Origin: Omphiscola glabra
Lineage: Eukaryota; Mollusca; Gastropoda; Lymnaeidae
NCBI GenBank assembly: GCA_964017045.1
Contig: OZ024794.1
Location: 56,116,108 to 56,180,107 of the forward strand
Reading direction: 5' to 3'
Length of the DNA: 64,000 nt
Within the stretch, counting starts at the first letter, position 1. The number at the start of each line of letters is the position of its first letter. Both the position numbers and the translations under genes were made by a program. This document shows positions 1 to 11,600 of this stretch, piece after piece. The notes beneath the pieces were generated by a model. That model had not been told where the DNA came from. It did not search any database and saw only the letters and a program-made list of their open reading frames with translations.

Positions 1-111
1 GAAGGCCTTCACCGTTATAAGCAAATACAACCTTAATACAGACCCAGTGGCCGATGTAGGAAGTTTAAATTTATTTTTAAGTCTCTTGCATTTTCACGAA
101 CCCTTTCCCAT

Positions 112-113
<2 letters not shown>

Positions 114-192
<79 letters not shown>
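114..192. repeat. (AT)n microsatellite
   Basis: An uninterrupted run of AT dinucleotides. It lies upstream of the first recognisable arrestin exon, presumably in an intron of that gene. Confidence 0.97.
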
Positions 193-195
<3 letters not shown>

Positions 196-380
196 TTGCC
201 AGAATCCCGCTTGATTAAACTAAATTAATTATTTAAACAGTATTTAAACTTCGCACTTTGGTTGGAACAATATTTTTAACATGCTAGGAAAAAAACCCGA
301 CAAACAATGGCGGCGGCAATGCGTGAACTTTCTACCTGCTACTAAAGTCATCTGAAAAATACACATGTATTCAAGGAACC

Positions 381-576
381 CACTTTGTAAGCAGTGCTTC
401 TGTCACACAATATCACCCGGTCGCGGGTGGGGGAGGGGAGCAATTCACTTTATAAGCCATGCTTCTTTCAGACAAGATCCTCCGGTCGCGGGTGGGGGAG
501 GGGAGCAATTCACTTTATAAGCCATGCTTCTTTCAGAAAAGATCCTCCGGTCGCGGGTTGGGGAGGGGAGCAATTC
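381..576. repeat. 65-bp tandem repeat, about 3 copies
   Basis: The motif tcgcgggtgggggaggggag recurs at 421, 486 and 551, so the period is 65 bp; a more diverged partial copy precedes it. Open frames across it are a by-product of the 65-bp unit. Apart from this array and the MITE fragment at 742, I see nothing coding between 1 and 1713. Confidence 0.9.
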
Positions 577-741
577 AGATTTTCGGGTGGACAGTACCAG
601 GGTTTAGAGGCATATTTACGAAGGGGGCAGCGGGGTCGCCAAAAAGGGTTTTGGTGGTACTTAATGGATGAACATAATGAGCTTCAAAGTTATGGGGGGG
701 GGGGGCGGGGCGTTAAAAGGGAATCTTGTTATCCTGGAGTC

Positions 742-832
742 AGAGGCGTAGAAAGGCAGGGGTGGATGGGGTGCCCCCAGGTATCACTTTTTCTGTACAT
801 TGAGGGGTGGCACCAATACTAGCCACGCCACT
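742..832. mobile_element. Short hAT-like MITE fragment
   Basis: The left end (cagaggcgtag) and right end (cgccacta) resemble the cagtggcgtagc inverted ends of other MITEs in this window (32146, 32698, 15732). No clear 8-bp target duplication is visible, so this is a degenerate copy at best. Confidence 0.35.
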
Positions 833-1713
833 AGGCAGTATATCTCTCGGCACCGAAATCGGCGATCATTTTTATCGGAAAGTAAGAACAGAAATCGAGG
901 GGAACGATTACTTTATGGCGGAAGAGGGAACTGGGTAACCTCATCCCCAAATTGTTTTGTTTAATTCCAAATCAAGGTGTGCATAATTGGAGTAGGCCTG
1001 AATGCAGTATTTCTATTTGACTGTAGGGCTAATTCAAATTGTAAGATTGTATTTTGGCGCATACTTGAATTCCGTGTTTCTTTCAGACAAATTTAAGAGG
1101 GCATTTCAGACTTTCGCATGGGAAGCGCCAAATTTAGCTATATAATAACAATGAAAGAATATCTTACTCCACCCCATTCTAGATTAAACTAAATTCTTTC
1201 CAGCTGTGTCGCACTTGAGGGTATGCTATTAGCCCTAACTTATTCTCACCCCTTAAATCCTTAAGTCCCAGAATTTTTTTGATAAAATCAAAATCCAAGA
1301 ATGCATTTCAGCAGATACCTGAATTTAATTTTACAACATTCACTTAATTGGAGAGCAACGGAAAATTGTGGGAATGAGCATACCAAGGGCCGGCCACTCT
1401 CCCACTTAACATATGTTGTACATTAGATTAAGGTTGAAGTCAAATATGTGTATGATTGTTTGCACCTTTTATTCAGCCCAAGGCCCCAAACTAAATCATT
1501 TGTTGCTCAGTAAATATGACCGTGCAAAGCGGTAAGTTATTCTGTTTAACCCATGCCATCTGTCACTTTCACACCCTGTCAAATTACGCAATGGAAATAT
1601 TGATCTTTGTATATTTAATCTGTTGCATGCTATTCTGATGTTGCGTCTAAGACACCACGGCGACATACATTTTTGTACTGCAAATAATTTGGTATGACAT
1701 GCACTCTCCACAG

Positions 1714-4700
1714 AAAGAGATCAAGAAAAAACAAGAGGTGTCCGTTTGCTGTGGTTGCGGATCACCGGGATTTTACGAGATCAGATATTACGTCAGTAGG
1801 CGGGGTTATGTGCCAGGCGAGAAGATGGTGATTGACATCCGTGTGAGGAATCACACCAACAGTGCCTTAAATCTGATACTAAGGTTCAAAATGGTAACAA
1901 GGAGATGGATAATTCTGCACCCATAGAATACAATTTCTAACTTTTGCTAACCTTTAAAAAAAAATTAATGTATGTAGTTTTATAGTAAGATCATTTGAGG
2001 AAAATGACGGAGACAATTAAGATAAAAGTTATATGAACATTTATGAACATTAAGCATAAGCATTATTTTTTACATAATAAAAGAAACATTAGTGATAGTG
2101 GGATAGAAAATTGCTCTCATTAAGTTATCGCATGCTACATCGTGTTGGTCGTCCTTCGAGCGCGAAGATGACCAACACAATGTTCGACTTGAGTAGTATA
2201 TATATAGCCTCGACTTGAGCTGTAATTTTGTTTAAGTGGGGAGAGTTGTTCAACTCGTCAGCCTCACTCTCTCGTCCATGCCTGTTTGATCCAATGGCAA
2301 GAGTTGGTCAAGACGACCGGAAATAGACCAGGATGCATTAGATGACCATCAGCATGCTACATAACGAGTCCTTAACGTCCCGTGTCCTATTTATGTCCGT
2401 CTATGCGTCCCATTGAATTCACCGTCGACAAAGGGATTATTGATCTGAACATATTTCTTGATACCCTATTAACCAGAGCACCAACTATCACGCCAAGGGC
2501 AAGACAATCAAGATAGACAAGCGGTTGCACGAAGGAGAGAAACCCATCCTGTCAGCTGATACGTGCAAGTGGAATCCAGAAATACCGATACCGCCGCTAC
2601 CTCCTACAGGCCTAGGGGGCAGCAGAGTCATAGACATACGCTATTGGCTGGAGGTCAAGTCCAACTCATTTTTTAAATTTAAATTTTTAAAATGAATAGT
2701 ACTATATCGAGGCAAAATATACAGTCTGGTTTTGGGGGGGGGGGACATTTAAAAAATCTATTTACATCACAGTTTTATCTATAATACATTAAAACAGCAG
2801 TGCTCAACCTGTGGGTCGCGACTCCTTTGGGGAGTCCCACGACCCTTTCCCAGGGGTCGCCTAAAAACCACCTGAAAACACATATGCTCTATAATTATGA
2901 AGTATAACCGAAAATAATTTTGTGTCTGGGGGTCTCCTCAACACGATGATCTGTATGAATGGGTCGCGACCATAGGAAGGTTGAGAACCACTGCATTAAA
3001 ACATACTGATTTAAATTTGTCATAAGATTTGTTTAAAATGTATCCCCGTAAATTTGTATTATTGCCCAAGCATCAGAAACTGATGAACCAGTACCAATAA
3101 TCAATCACAGTTTATGGATGTCAGATTTGTGCTTTCTTTTCAGGTCGAACTTTCATCGGAGGCATGTTTCGTTGACCCGGTTCGATTTGCTGACGAGATC
3201 AAAATAGGAACCTTACCTCTAAGCCACATTACGTCCGCCTTGCCAATAACAGATCAACCTTACTCCCGCACGGGGCGACAGCTGCTGCCCATCGGCTATC
3301 CCATGCCTGAGGTCCGTGGTCCTCCCGCACCTTGTAAGTGAACATGTTTGAAACGAAGTTCTCAAATGAAGCAACCGTTTTCAGTGTTACCATTCTGCGC
3401 CTCCCTATCATGGCCCACCGTTATTTGATCATGTAATTTATGTTTAATTTCGGATAAGATTGAGATGAATTATTGATCAGCCATGGCAGTAAAATGAGTG
3501 ATTGGTAATGTCAACCCTAGGGTACGCGACCATACCAGATATTTTCAATTCATCTACAATGAAAGCGGCTAAAGCTTTGAGTCTCTTGCATTCAGATGAC
3601 TAGAATCTATTACACGACCATAACTATATAGCATTCAGATGACTAGAATCTATTACACGACCATAACTATATAGCATTCAGATGACTAGAATCTATTACA
3701 CGACCATAACTATAAAGCATTCAGATGACTAGAATCTATTGCACGACCATAACTATATAGCATTCAGATGACTAGAATCTATTACACGACCATAACTATA
3801 TAGCATTCAGATGACTAGAATCTATTACACGACCATAACTATATAGCATTCAGATGACTAGAATCTATTACACGACCATAACTATATAGAATTCAGATGA
3901 CTAGAATCTATTACACGACCATAACTATATAGCATTCAGATGACTAGAATCTATTACACGACCATAACTATATAGCATTCAGATCATTAGAATCTATTAC
4001 ACGACCATAACTATATAGCATTCAGATGACTAGAATCTATTACACGACCATAACTATATAGCATTCAGATGACTAGAATCTATTGCACGACCATAACTAT
4101 ATAGCATTCAGATGACTAGAATCTATTACACGACCATAACTATATAGCATTCAGATGACTAGAATCTATTACACGACCATAACTATATAGCATTCAGATG
4201 ACTAGAATCTATTACACGACCATAACTATATAGCATTCAGATGACTAGAATCTATTACACGACCATAACTATATAGAATTCAGATGACTAGAATCTATTA
4301 CACGACCATAACTATATAGCATTCAGATGACTAGAATATATTACACGACCATAACTATATAGCATTCAGATCATTAGAATCTATTACACGACCATAACTA
4401 TATAGCATTCAGATCATTAGAATCTATTACACGACCATAACTATATAGCATTCAGATGACTAGAATTTATTACACGACCATAACTATATAGCATTCAGAT
4501 GACTAGAATCTATTACACGACCATAACTATATAGCATTCAGATGACTAGAATCTATTACACGACCATAACTATATAGCATTCAGATCATTAGAATCTATT
4601 ACACGACCATAACTATATAGCATTCAGATGACTAGAATCTATTACACGACCATAACTATATAGCATTCAGATGACTAGAATCTATTACACGACCATAACT

Positions 4701-5975
4701 ATATAGCAATCAGATGACTAGAATCTATTACACGACCATAACTATATAGCATTCAGATGACTAGAATCTATTACACGACCATAACTATATAGCATTCAGA
4801 TGACTAGAATCTATTGCACGACCATAACTATATAGCATTCAGATCATTAGAATCTATTACACGACCATAACTATATAGCATTCAGATGACTAGAATCTAT
4901 TACACGACCATAACTATATAGCATTCAGATGACTAGAATCTATTGCACGACCATAACTATATAGCATTCAGATGACTAGAATCTATTACACGACCATAAC
5001 TATATAGCATTCAGATCATTAGAATCTATTACACGACCATAACTATATAGCATTCAGATGACTAGAATCTATTACACGACCATAACTATATAGCATTCAG
5101 ATGACTAGAATCTATTACACGACCATAACTATATAGCATTCAGATGACTAGAATCTATTACACGACCATAACTATATAGCATTCAGATGACTAGAATCTA
5201 TTACACGACCATAACTATATAGCATTCAGATGACTAGAATCTATTACACGACCATAACTATATAGCATTCAGATGACTAGAATCTATTACACGACCATAA
5301 CTATATAGCATTCAGATGACTAGAATCTATTACACGACCATAACTATATAGCATTCAGATGACTAGAATCTATTACACGACCATAACTATATAGCATTCA
5401 GATGACTAGAATCTATTACACGACCATAACTTTATAGCATTCAGATCATTAGAATCTATTACACGACCATAACTATATAGCATTCAGATCATTAGAATCT
5501 CTTGCACAACCATAAATATATTGCATTCAGATCATTAGAATCTTTTGCACGACCATAAATATATTGCATTCAGATCATTAGAATCTATTGCACGACCATA
5601 AATATATTGCATTCAGATCATTAGAATCTATTGCACGACCATAAATATATTGCAATTCAGATCATTAGAATCTCTTGCACGACCATAAATATATTGCATT
5701 CAGATCATTAGAATCTATTGCACGACCATAAATATATTGCATTCAGATCATTAGAATACCTATTTCCTGACTTAAAATAATATCGATAACTGTTTCTAAA
5801 ATTCTTGAGTTATTAAAATCAAGTTTCATTCCTCTTTCCAGCCGCCAATGGACACGTTGACGCACTTCATTGGATATCCAGTGACGCGGAGTCAGGAGGC
5901 TCGGGCAATCGCTTCCACGCATACAACGGCCACGTCAAGCCCCGGTCAGTTCCATCCAACTCTTCCTTGTGGTGA
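1714..5975 (+). CDS. Arrestin domain-containing protein, 3' part of gene
   Basis: Four exons are supported: 1714-1893, 2477-2653, 3144-3333 and 5842-5975. Splice sites follow GT-AG and introns are phase 0, 0 and 1. Upstream exons are outside the window. The translation matches the arrestin C-terminal domain of alpha-arrestins (ARRDC family): a cysteine-rich start (VSVCCGCGSPG), RRGYVPGEKMVIDIRVRN typical of the first strands, YHAKGKTIKID, a WNPEIPIPPLPP segment, IRYWLEVEL, and EIKIGTLPL matching the family IGT(I/L)PL signature. Family members are adaptors that recruit ubiquitin ligases to membrane receptors; that role is inferred. Reading phase through the last intron gives a short tail ending NSSLW with a stop at 5973. 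A different frame of the same exon is open to 6042 but does not agree with the splice phase. No PPxY motif is visible in the tail. Confidence 0.85.
2141..2351. mobile_element. Candidate small DNA transposon with 11-bp direct repeats
   Basis: The direct repeat gcatgctacat occurs at 2130-2140 and 2352-2362. The insert begins cgtgttggtcgtc and ends gatgaccatca, which are imperfect inverted repeats of each other. A short palindrome (gttggtc...gaccaac) lies near the left end. It sits in an arrestin intron. I do not recognise the family. Confidence 0.45.
2795..2993. mobile_element. SPIN-like hAT MITE, 8-bp TSD CATTAAAA
   Basis: A 199-bp element flanked by perfect 8-bp duplications (cattaaaa at 2787-2794 and 2994-3001). 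Inverted ends read cagcagtgctcaacctgtgg and ggttgagaaccactg. Subterminal blocks gggtcgcgactcctttgggg, caggggtcgcc and gaaaacacatat resemble SPIN elements of the hAT superfamily as I remember them. It has no coding capacity and sits in an arrestin intron. It is more diverged than the copy at 50342. Confidence 0.85.
3589..5757. repeat. 43-bp minisatellite, about 50 copies
   Basis: The unit starts gcattcagatgactagaatc and repeats every 43 bp. Two main variants alternate irregularly (cagatgactag and cagatcattag). The right end is more diverged (cttgcac, aaatatattgc). It fills most of the last arrestin intron and stops 84 bp before the 3' splice site. Confidence 0.97.
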
Positions 5976-6235
5976 CCCTGCTAAGTGGTGGCCTCCCTGT
6001 GATTTCCCACCAATTCTTCCACCGCCAAGAATTGCCCGGTAGCTGTTTTAAGCCCCGTATATAGTTGGTTCCAGGAGCTTACATTTCAACAAATGCTTGG
6101 ATGACGAGAGAGGAAATATATTTTCAATTCTATTCAACTCTATAAAAATATAATTTCTTAAATTTCCTTAATACCGCCGAATGACATTTAGAAAAACTTG
6201 ATATATTTTTGTAACTGTTAACTAATGTAATGTCA

Positions 6236-6256
6236 AATAAATGTAACTTAAATAAA
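6236..6256 (+). terminator. Polyadenylation signals of the arrestin gene
   Basis: AATAAA at 6236-6241 and again within the following 20 bases, about 260 bases after the predicted stop, is a plausible end of the 3' UTR. Confidence 0.5.
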
Positions 6257-7813
6257 ATAATTGAAAACGGGTGATTATTTCAAAAGAAGTATTTGAGTAT
6301 TTTGAGCCCTATCGGATACATTATAAAATAAACGTATGAAGCTACAAAAAATAAATAAAAATAAATTCAAATGTCCGCACGACTATCGATCTGTTAAAAT
6401 TGTTGATTCCAGGAAACACATAAGATCTAAGCGCTCATATAAATGAATAAAACCAACATAAAAGTCGTCTTACTTTGGCCAACTTGAGCCTGAGCCATCA
6501 GTTACCTCACTCCTGTCACGTTATTTATTAAGCAATTATTGTTTTAATGAGAACCCATACTGAAAAACCGATTGGCGAGCAATTAGTATTTGATTATACC
6601 ATATTTATTGTTACTGTGAAAAGTTTTGTTGAATTTTAGAGAAAGTTGAAAGATTATTATTATTATTTTTTTAAAATTGTTAAACATGATAAGTTTTTGT
6701 AATGTTTGCTGAGAGGTCTGTAACGATATGTAGTTGATCATCGAAATAACTTACTGTATCCAATGTATCACCGAAGTCATTGCATGATATACAAAGTATT
6801 TATCGATTTTCTTTAAGCAGCACCTTTGTTTTGTAAACGTAACTTTATAATATTAAACCGCAATCTAAGACTTGGGTCGTTTTCTGATTTCTTGAGTGGC
6901 GGCCATCTTGCGTGAACAGAGAGTCAAGTAAAGCCTGTATTGAACGATTGTCAATGTTTTCACATAAATGATGTAAAGAAATTTTTTTTTTACAAAATCA
7001 AATTGAATTGGAAAAGTTTGAAATTAAGAATACAAAAAGTTAAAGGACACCAACTTTAAGAACGATAACTCATCTTTGTTAAAAATCAATACTTGTTATT
7101 TCCCCTGGCTTATGCTTAGGATTTTTAAAAGAAAAAATCCCAAAAAAACAACTGAGACATGTTAAAATGTCAAGTGAAATGTGATCCTGAATTCCTTCCC
7201 TGTCATCTTCATATTTTGTGATATGTCGGACACATTACAAATTACAGTGATGAATGACCACAGTTGTGGAATTGTAAGGCTAAAATTACACATTACATCA
7301 TCATGGAGCTGTACACGCCATTGTGACTACACTATTACAGATGAATTTCAAGAGTCTTACCAACGAACTTATTAGTGATTCATCAAAATACTGGACTTTT
7401 TAATTCAATAAAAAAATTTAAAAAGTGAGATAATATTTTCAAAAAACACAACAGACAAACAAACAAATCCGCAAAGATTACTATTATCACCCAAAATAGA
7501 AAGATGACAATACTCGACGACATTATGCATCTGGCCAAAGTTAGTTTTTTCTTGTTTGGGGAATCTGATTTAATTGCCTTAACAAATGTTGTAACTAGTA
7601 ACAGGAAGTCCTGAAGCTACATAAAATGACATAGAAAAGAAATCAATGGGCTATCTGTATGCAAAACTGAATTGTAACTGACCAATGCCTACTTCAAGGA
7701 GAAAGGTTGTTGTTTTTTTCCTCGTTTTTGCTGTTAAAATCAACGGAACTACAAGTAGTCAACCATAATAGTATGTCGACAAAACAATTCTTCATTATAT
7801 TTATTCATATTCC
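6257..7813. other. AT-rich intergenic stretch, no gene seen
   Basis: AT-rich sequence between the arrestin gene and the first chitin-binding gene. Only short frames without family features are present. I see no conserved element. Confidence 0.5.
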
Positions 7814-8005
7814 ATACACACAAAACACATAGAAAGTGGTAACTAACTGTAATTTTATACCACACAAAACACATAGAAAGTGGTAACTAACTGAAATTTT
7901 ATACCACACAAAACACATAGAAAGTGGTAACTAACTGTAATTTTATACCACACAAAACACATAGAAAGTGGTAAGTAACTGTTATTTTATTTTTATTCCA
8001 CACAC
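7814..8005. repeat. 44-bp tandem repeat, 4 copies
   Basis: The unit begins caaaacacatagaaagtggt; spacing between copies is 44 bp (7821, 7865 and onward). Confidence 0.93.
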
Positions 8006-8470
8006 GCTCACATATAACTGAATTATTAAAACGTTAGCTGGGGGGGGGGGGTGAAATTCTCCGCCTAATTCCATTGTCTATTCTGTCATTGACTTAAAGA
8101 CGAATTGATTCAGCGACGCCTCTGCTCTGTTTGGCGCCATCTTCTGTTTACTGCTCCGACAACGAATGACTGCATCAGACAACCATTATCATGCCATTAG
8201 CACGTACACGTCCGACTCCTAATATTGACGTCTCAGCAACACAAACAACACAACAGACAACACCCCCGTCAATGCCGAGACAGACGGACAAATATAGGGT
8301 CAACTACGTTGTTAAGTATCGACCCCCCGACAAAGCTTTAAATGGTGACCCCACAACATGCGTCTACTAGTTCTCTTGCGAGTTCAGTGTCACCCCAGGC
8401 CTGGTGGGACCTGCGCATAAGCCAACTAGTGTGTATTGCAAACCCCCAGTGAAAATGCTGCCCGAGTAGT

Positions 8471-8479
8471 ACATATAGA
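8471..8479 (+). promoter_or_regulatory. Weak TATA-like box for the three-domain chitin-binding gene
   Basis: ACATATAGA lies about 175 bases upstream of the start codon. If it is the TATA box, transcription starts near 8500 and the 5' UTR is about 150 bases without an intron. This is weaker than the TATA boxes at 27545 and 39379. Confidence 0.3.
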
Positions 8480-8651
8480 CTTCTTCGTGCGAACTCTTGT
8501 CAGACGCGAGAGCAGACCCGAAGTACAACTCACAACTGCTGTGTATTAGGAGCTTGGTTATTATTCTGAAACAAATTTAAAATCCAAAGTAGCAGACATC
8601 TTAAAGTTCATCGCAAAGAACGGCCTTAAACAATTATAAATTTTCATCACA

Positions 8652-11600
8652 ATGCATCAAATAAGGACCATTTTTCTTGTCGCCGTGTTGGTCAGTGTCG
8701 TCTCCGGCCAACGATCGTTGTATCAGGGTGGCAATGACGAAACGCGCAAGGTGCCACTCCAGCAGCCGCAACAGCACAGGCCGGCGCCAAAGCCTCACAC
8801 CTTCCCAGACCCCCCTACGCAGAAGCCACAGAGACCTCAGCAGAATTTTCTAGAAGACAATTACGGAGCTGAGGCTGGATGTAAAGACCCGTGGACCACA
8901 GAGTGGACAAGAGATCCTAATGATTGCACACAGGTCAGTGTCAGCATTTGCAACAGTTGAGGCTTTGGCCTTCTTCTCAAAGACCTCAAAGTTATAAAAG
9001 TTTTCGATATTGCTAATGTGCTATTCTTAACCGAATTGAATGAATATTTTACAATATAATTGTATTTCTTTTAAAAAGGCTTAGTATTTTTACACTAAGA
9101 AAATAAATTAGTTTTTTTTTAAAAATCATTGTAATTAGTGTTTGGATTATTAAACTTTGAGGCTTATGATTTTTTGTTGTTGTACAATCACGGCTTCTGC
9201 TCCACACCTTCACTTCTATATTAATAAGTCAAAAATAAATATGAAGAACACTACTTTAAAGTTATTATCACATGATATTAGTCGAACTAATTTTTTGTTG
9301 TTGTACAATCACGGCTTCTGCTCCACACCTTCACTTCTATATTAATAAGTCAAAAATAAATATGAAGAACACTACTTTAAAGTTATTATCACATGATATT
9401 AGTCGAACTAATTTTTTGTTGAGTAAATAAAGAAAAAAAGATCAATAATAAAATTAATTTAAAAAAATATATTTGCTATTTAGCGTGGCGACTACCTAAT
9501 TCAATTTGACTAATTTTAGATAGTTTTGTGCGCAAGAAAAACTATCCGCCATCTATACCCACATAGATTATTATATTTTATATTAATGATACCAAATATT
9601 GACTTTGAGGAATCTGCAAGTCTGCTTTAAAAGAAACGATTTATTTATCCATCCGCCTTAATTTAGGTCCATTTCTGTATACAAGGCAAGAAGCAGTGGA
9701 CCATCAACTGTAACGACACGAGGATCTGGTCCAATGTTGGTCACGCTTGTGTGGAGCCGATGTCTCAGTGGGATGACTGTAACCAGGTCATGACGACCCC
9801 AACTCTCAGTAGGTTTAATTTGTTTACTTGCTAAGTATTGCGTAACGGGTTTAAAAAAAAAATCTCCACTGTGTATAATTTAAAAAAAATGTCAAAGCTC
9901 GTCTGCTATTTCCCAGGAAGGGACGTCTTTTTATTCTGAAAGGAAGCATTTAGTTAGTTAGTGTGCGTGTAACAAAATAAAGTATAGATAACCTTCTGAA
10001 CTCCTATTAACCAGACCCTCTTCAATTAAACAAGTAACTTCGGAAATAACACAAAAAAAATTAAATAGGCTATTTAACTGAATGTAGAGACAATTATGAC
10101 GATAATGGGATGCACAGTAAGTAAAGGCATTTTGCGAACGTGTCCATACACCAAACGAGTGAAACGAATCAACCGCCATGAAGTCTTGCCCAAATCGCTG
10201 TGGATGAACTAACTAAATGACGTGCCAAACAAGGGCTCTGCAGTGGTTGACTCAAGGAAATATTTTCACCTATGTATGAAATAAACGTGTGCCTGTGTTA
10301 ACTGCAGGTCAGAGCAGAGCTCATTCAGGTCGTGTGATGACGTCTATCATAAGTCATATCAGTTCATTTCAATATTGCCATCGTCAACATCAAGAGACAC
10401 TTCTTTTTAGCAGATACGGTTAAGTTTTGGAATTGAGGGCAAGGGCTAATTACATTGAGATCTAGGTAGACATAAGTTTTTGATGTCTCATTATTTGTTT
10501 TTTGTATTTTCTTGTCTGCTAAGGAAGACACTTAGCCGAAAAGACCTTAATTAATTGTCATGTCTTTTCTTTTCAAACCTAAACATATCTAGTTCCACTA
10601 TAATCTATTTAAACCGTGAGATAGTTGTTACTAAGATATATGGGTCACTTAGGTTAAGATGTCAAAGTCGTCGATGAAAGGTTCATTTAATTGCAGTCTT
10701 ACACTTCATTCTCATTTACTTGGTTCTACTTTAAAAAGGGGGAGGGGAAGGGTGAATTTTTAGGGGGGAAAATAGAATAAAAAATACTTATAATTCATTC
10801 AATTTCAACCTCCGTTTATTATAAATAACTTATCTATTTAAAATAAAATTTAATATATATATTTTTTTTTAACTTTAGAAAAGAAATGTTATTGTGATAT
10901 ATACAGAGACGCTTTAAAAAAAAATTGTTACCAATGTGTAACATAGTCACCAAAAATATGTATGCCTCCTTTTGGATATCGTCACGAAATGATAAAAAGA
11001 ATTCAAGGATTTTTAGTCCATATTTATAACACAATGCTCAGTAACCGGCATCATTTGCTGTGCAATTTTTACCAATACTTTAAATAAAATTGTCGTTGAT
11101 TTATTTACTAAGTTTACAAAGCACGCATGTAAAACTAGGTCATCAGTATCATCACTGTCAAAGCACGCATGTAAAACTAGGTCATCAGTATCATGACTGT
11201 CAAAGCACCCATGTAAAACTAGGTCATCAGTATCATCACTGTCAAGCACGCATGTAAAACTAGGTCATCAGTATCATCACTGTCAAAGCACGCATGTAAA
11301 ACTAGGTCATCAGTATCATCACTGTCAAAGCACGCATGTAAAACTAGGTCATCAGTATCATCACTGTCAAAGCACGCATGTAAAACTAGGTCATCATTAT
11401 CCTCACTGTCCTCCGTTTTACCCAGATGACCCGCGGTGTCTCAATGACCCCAGCGGTATGAACCCCGACCCCGACAACTGTGCACAGTTCTTGGCCTGCG
11501 TCAACATGACAGTGGTGGCCACCATGGAGTGTCCAACCAACACCCTCTTCTCTACCAGGAACAACACGTGCGAGCTCAGCTTCATGGTTGCTTCTGAATG

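Noticed and set aside
3589..5757. CRISPR-like appearance of regularly spaced repeats
   Set aside because: The units are contiguous with no unique spacers, and the setting is a eukaryotic intron.
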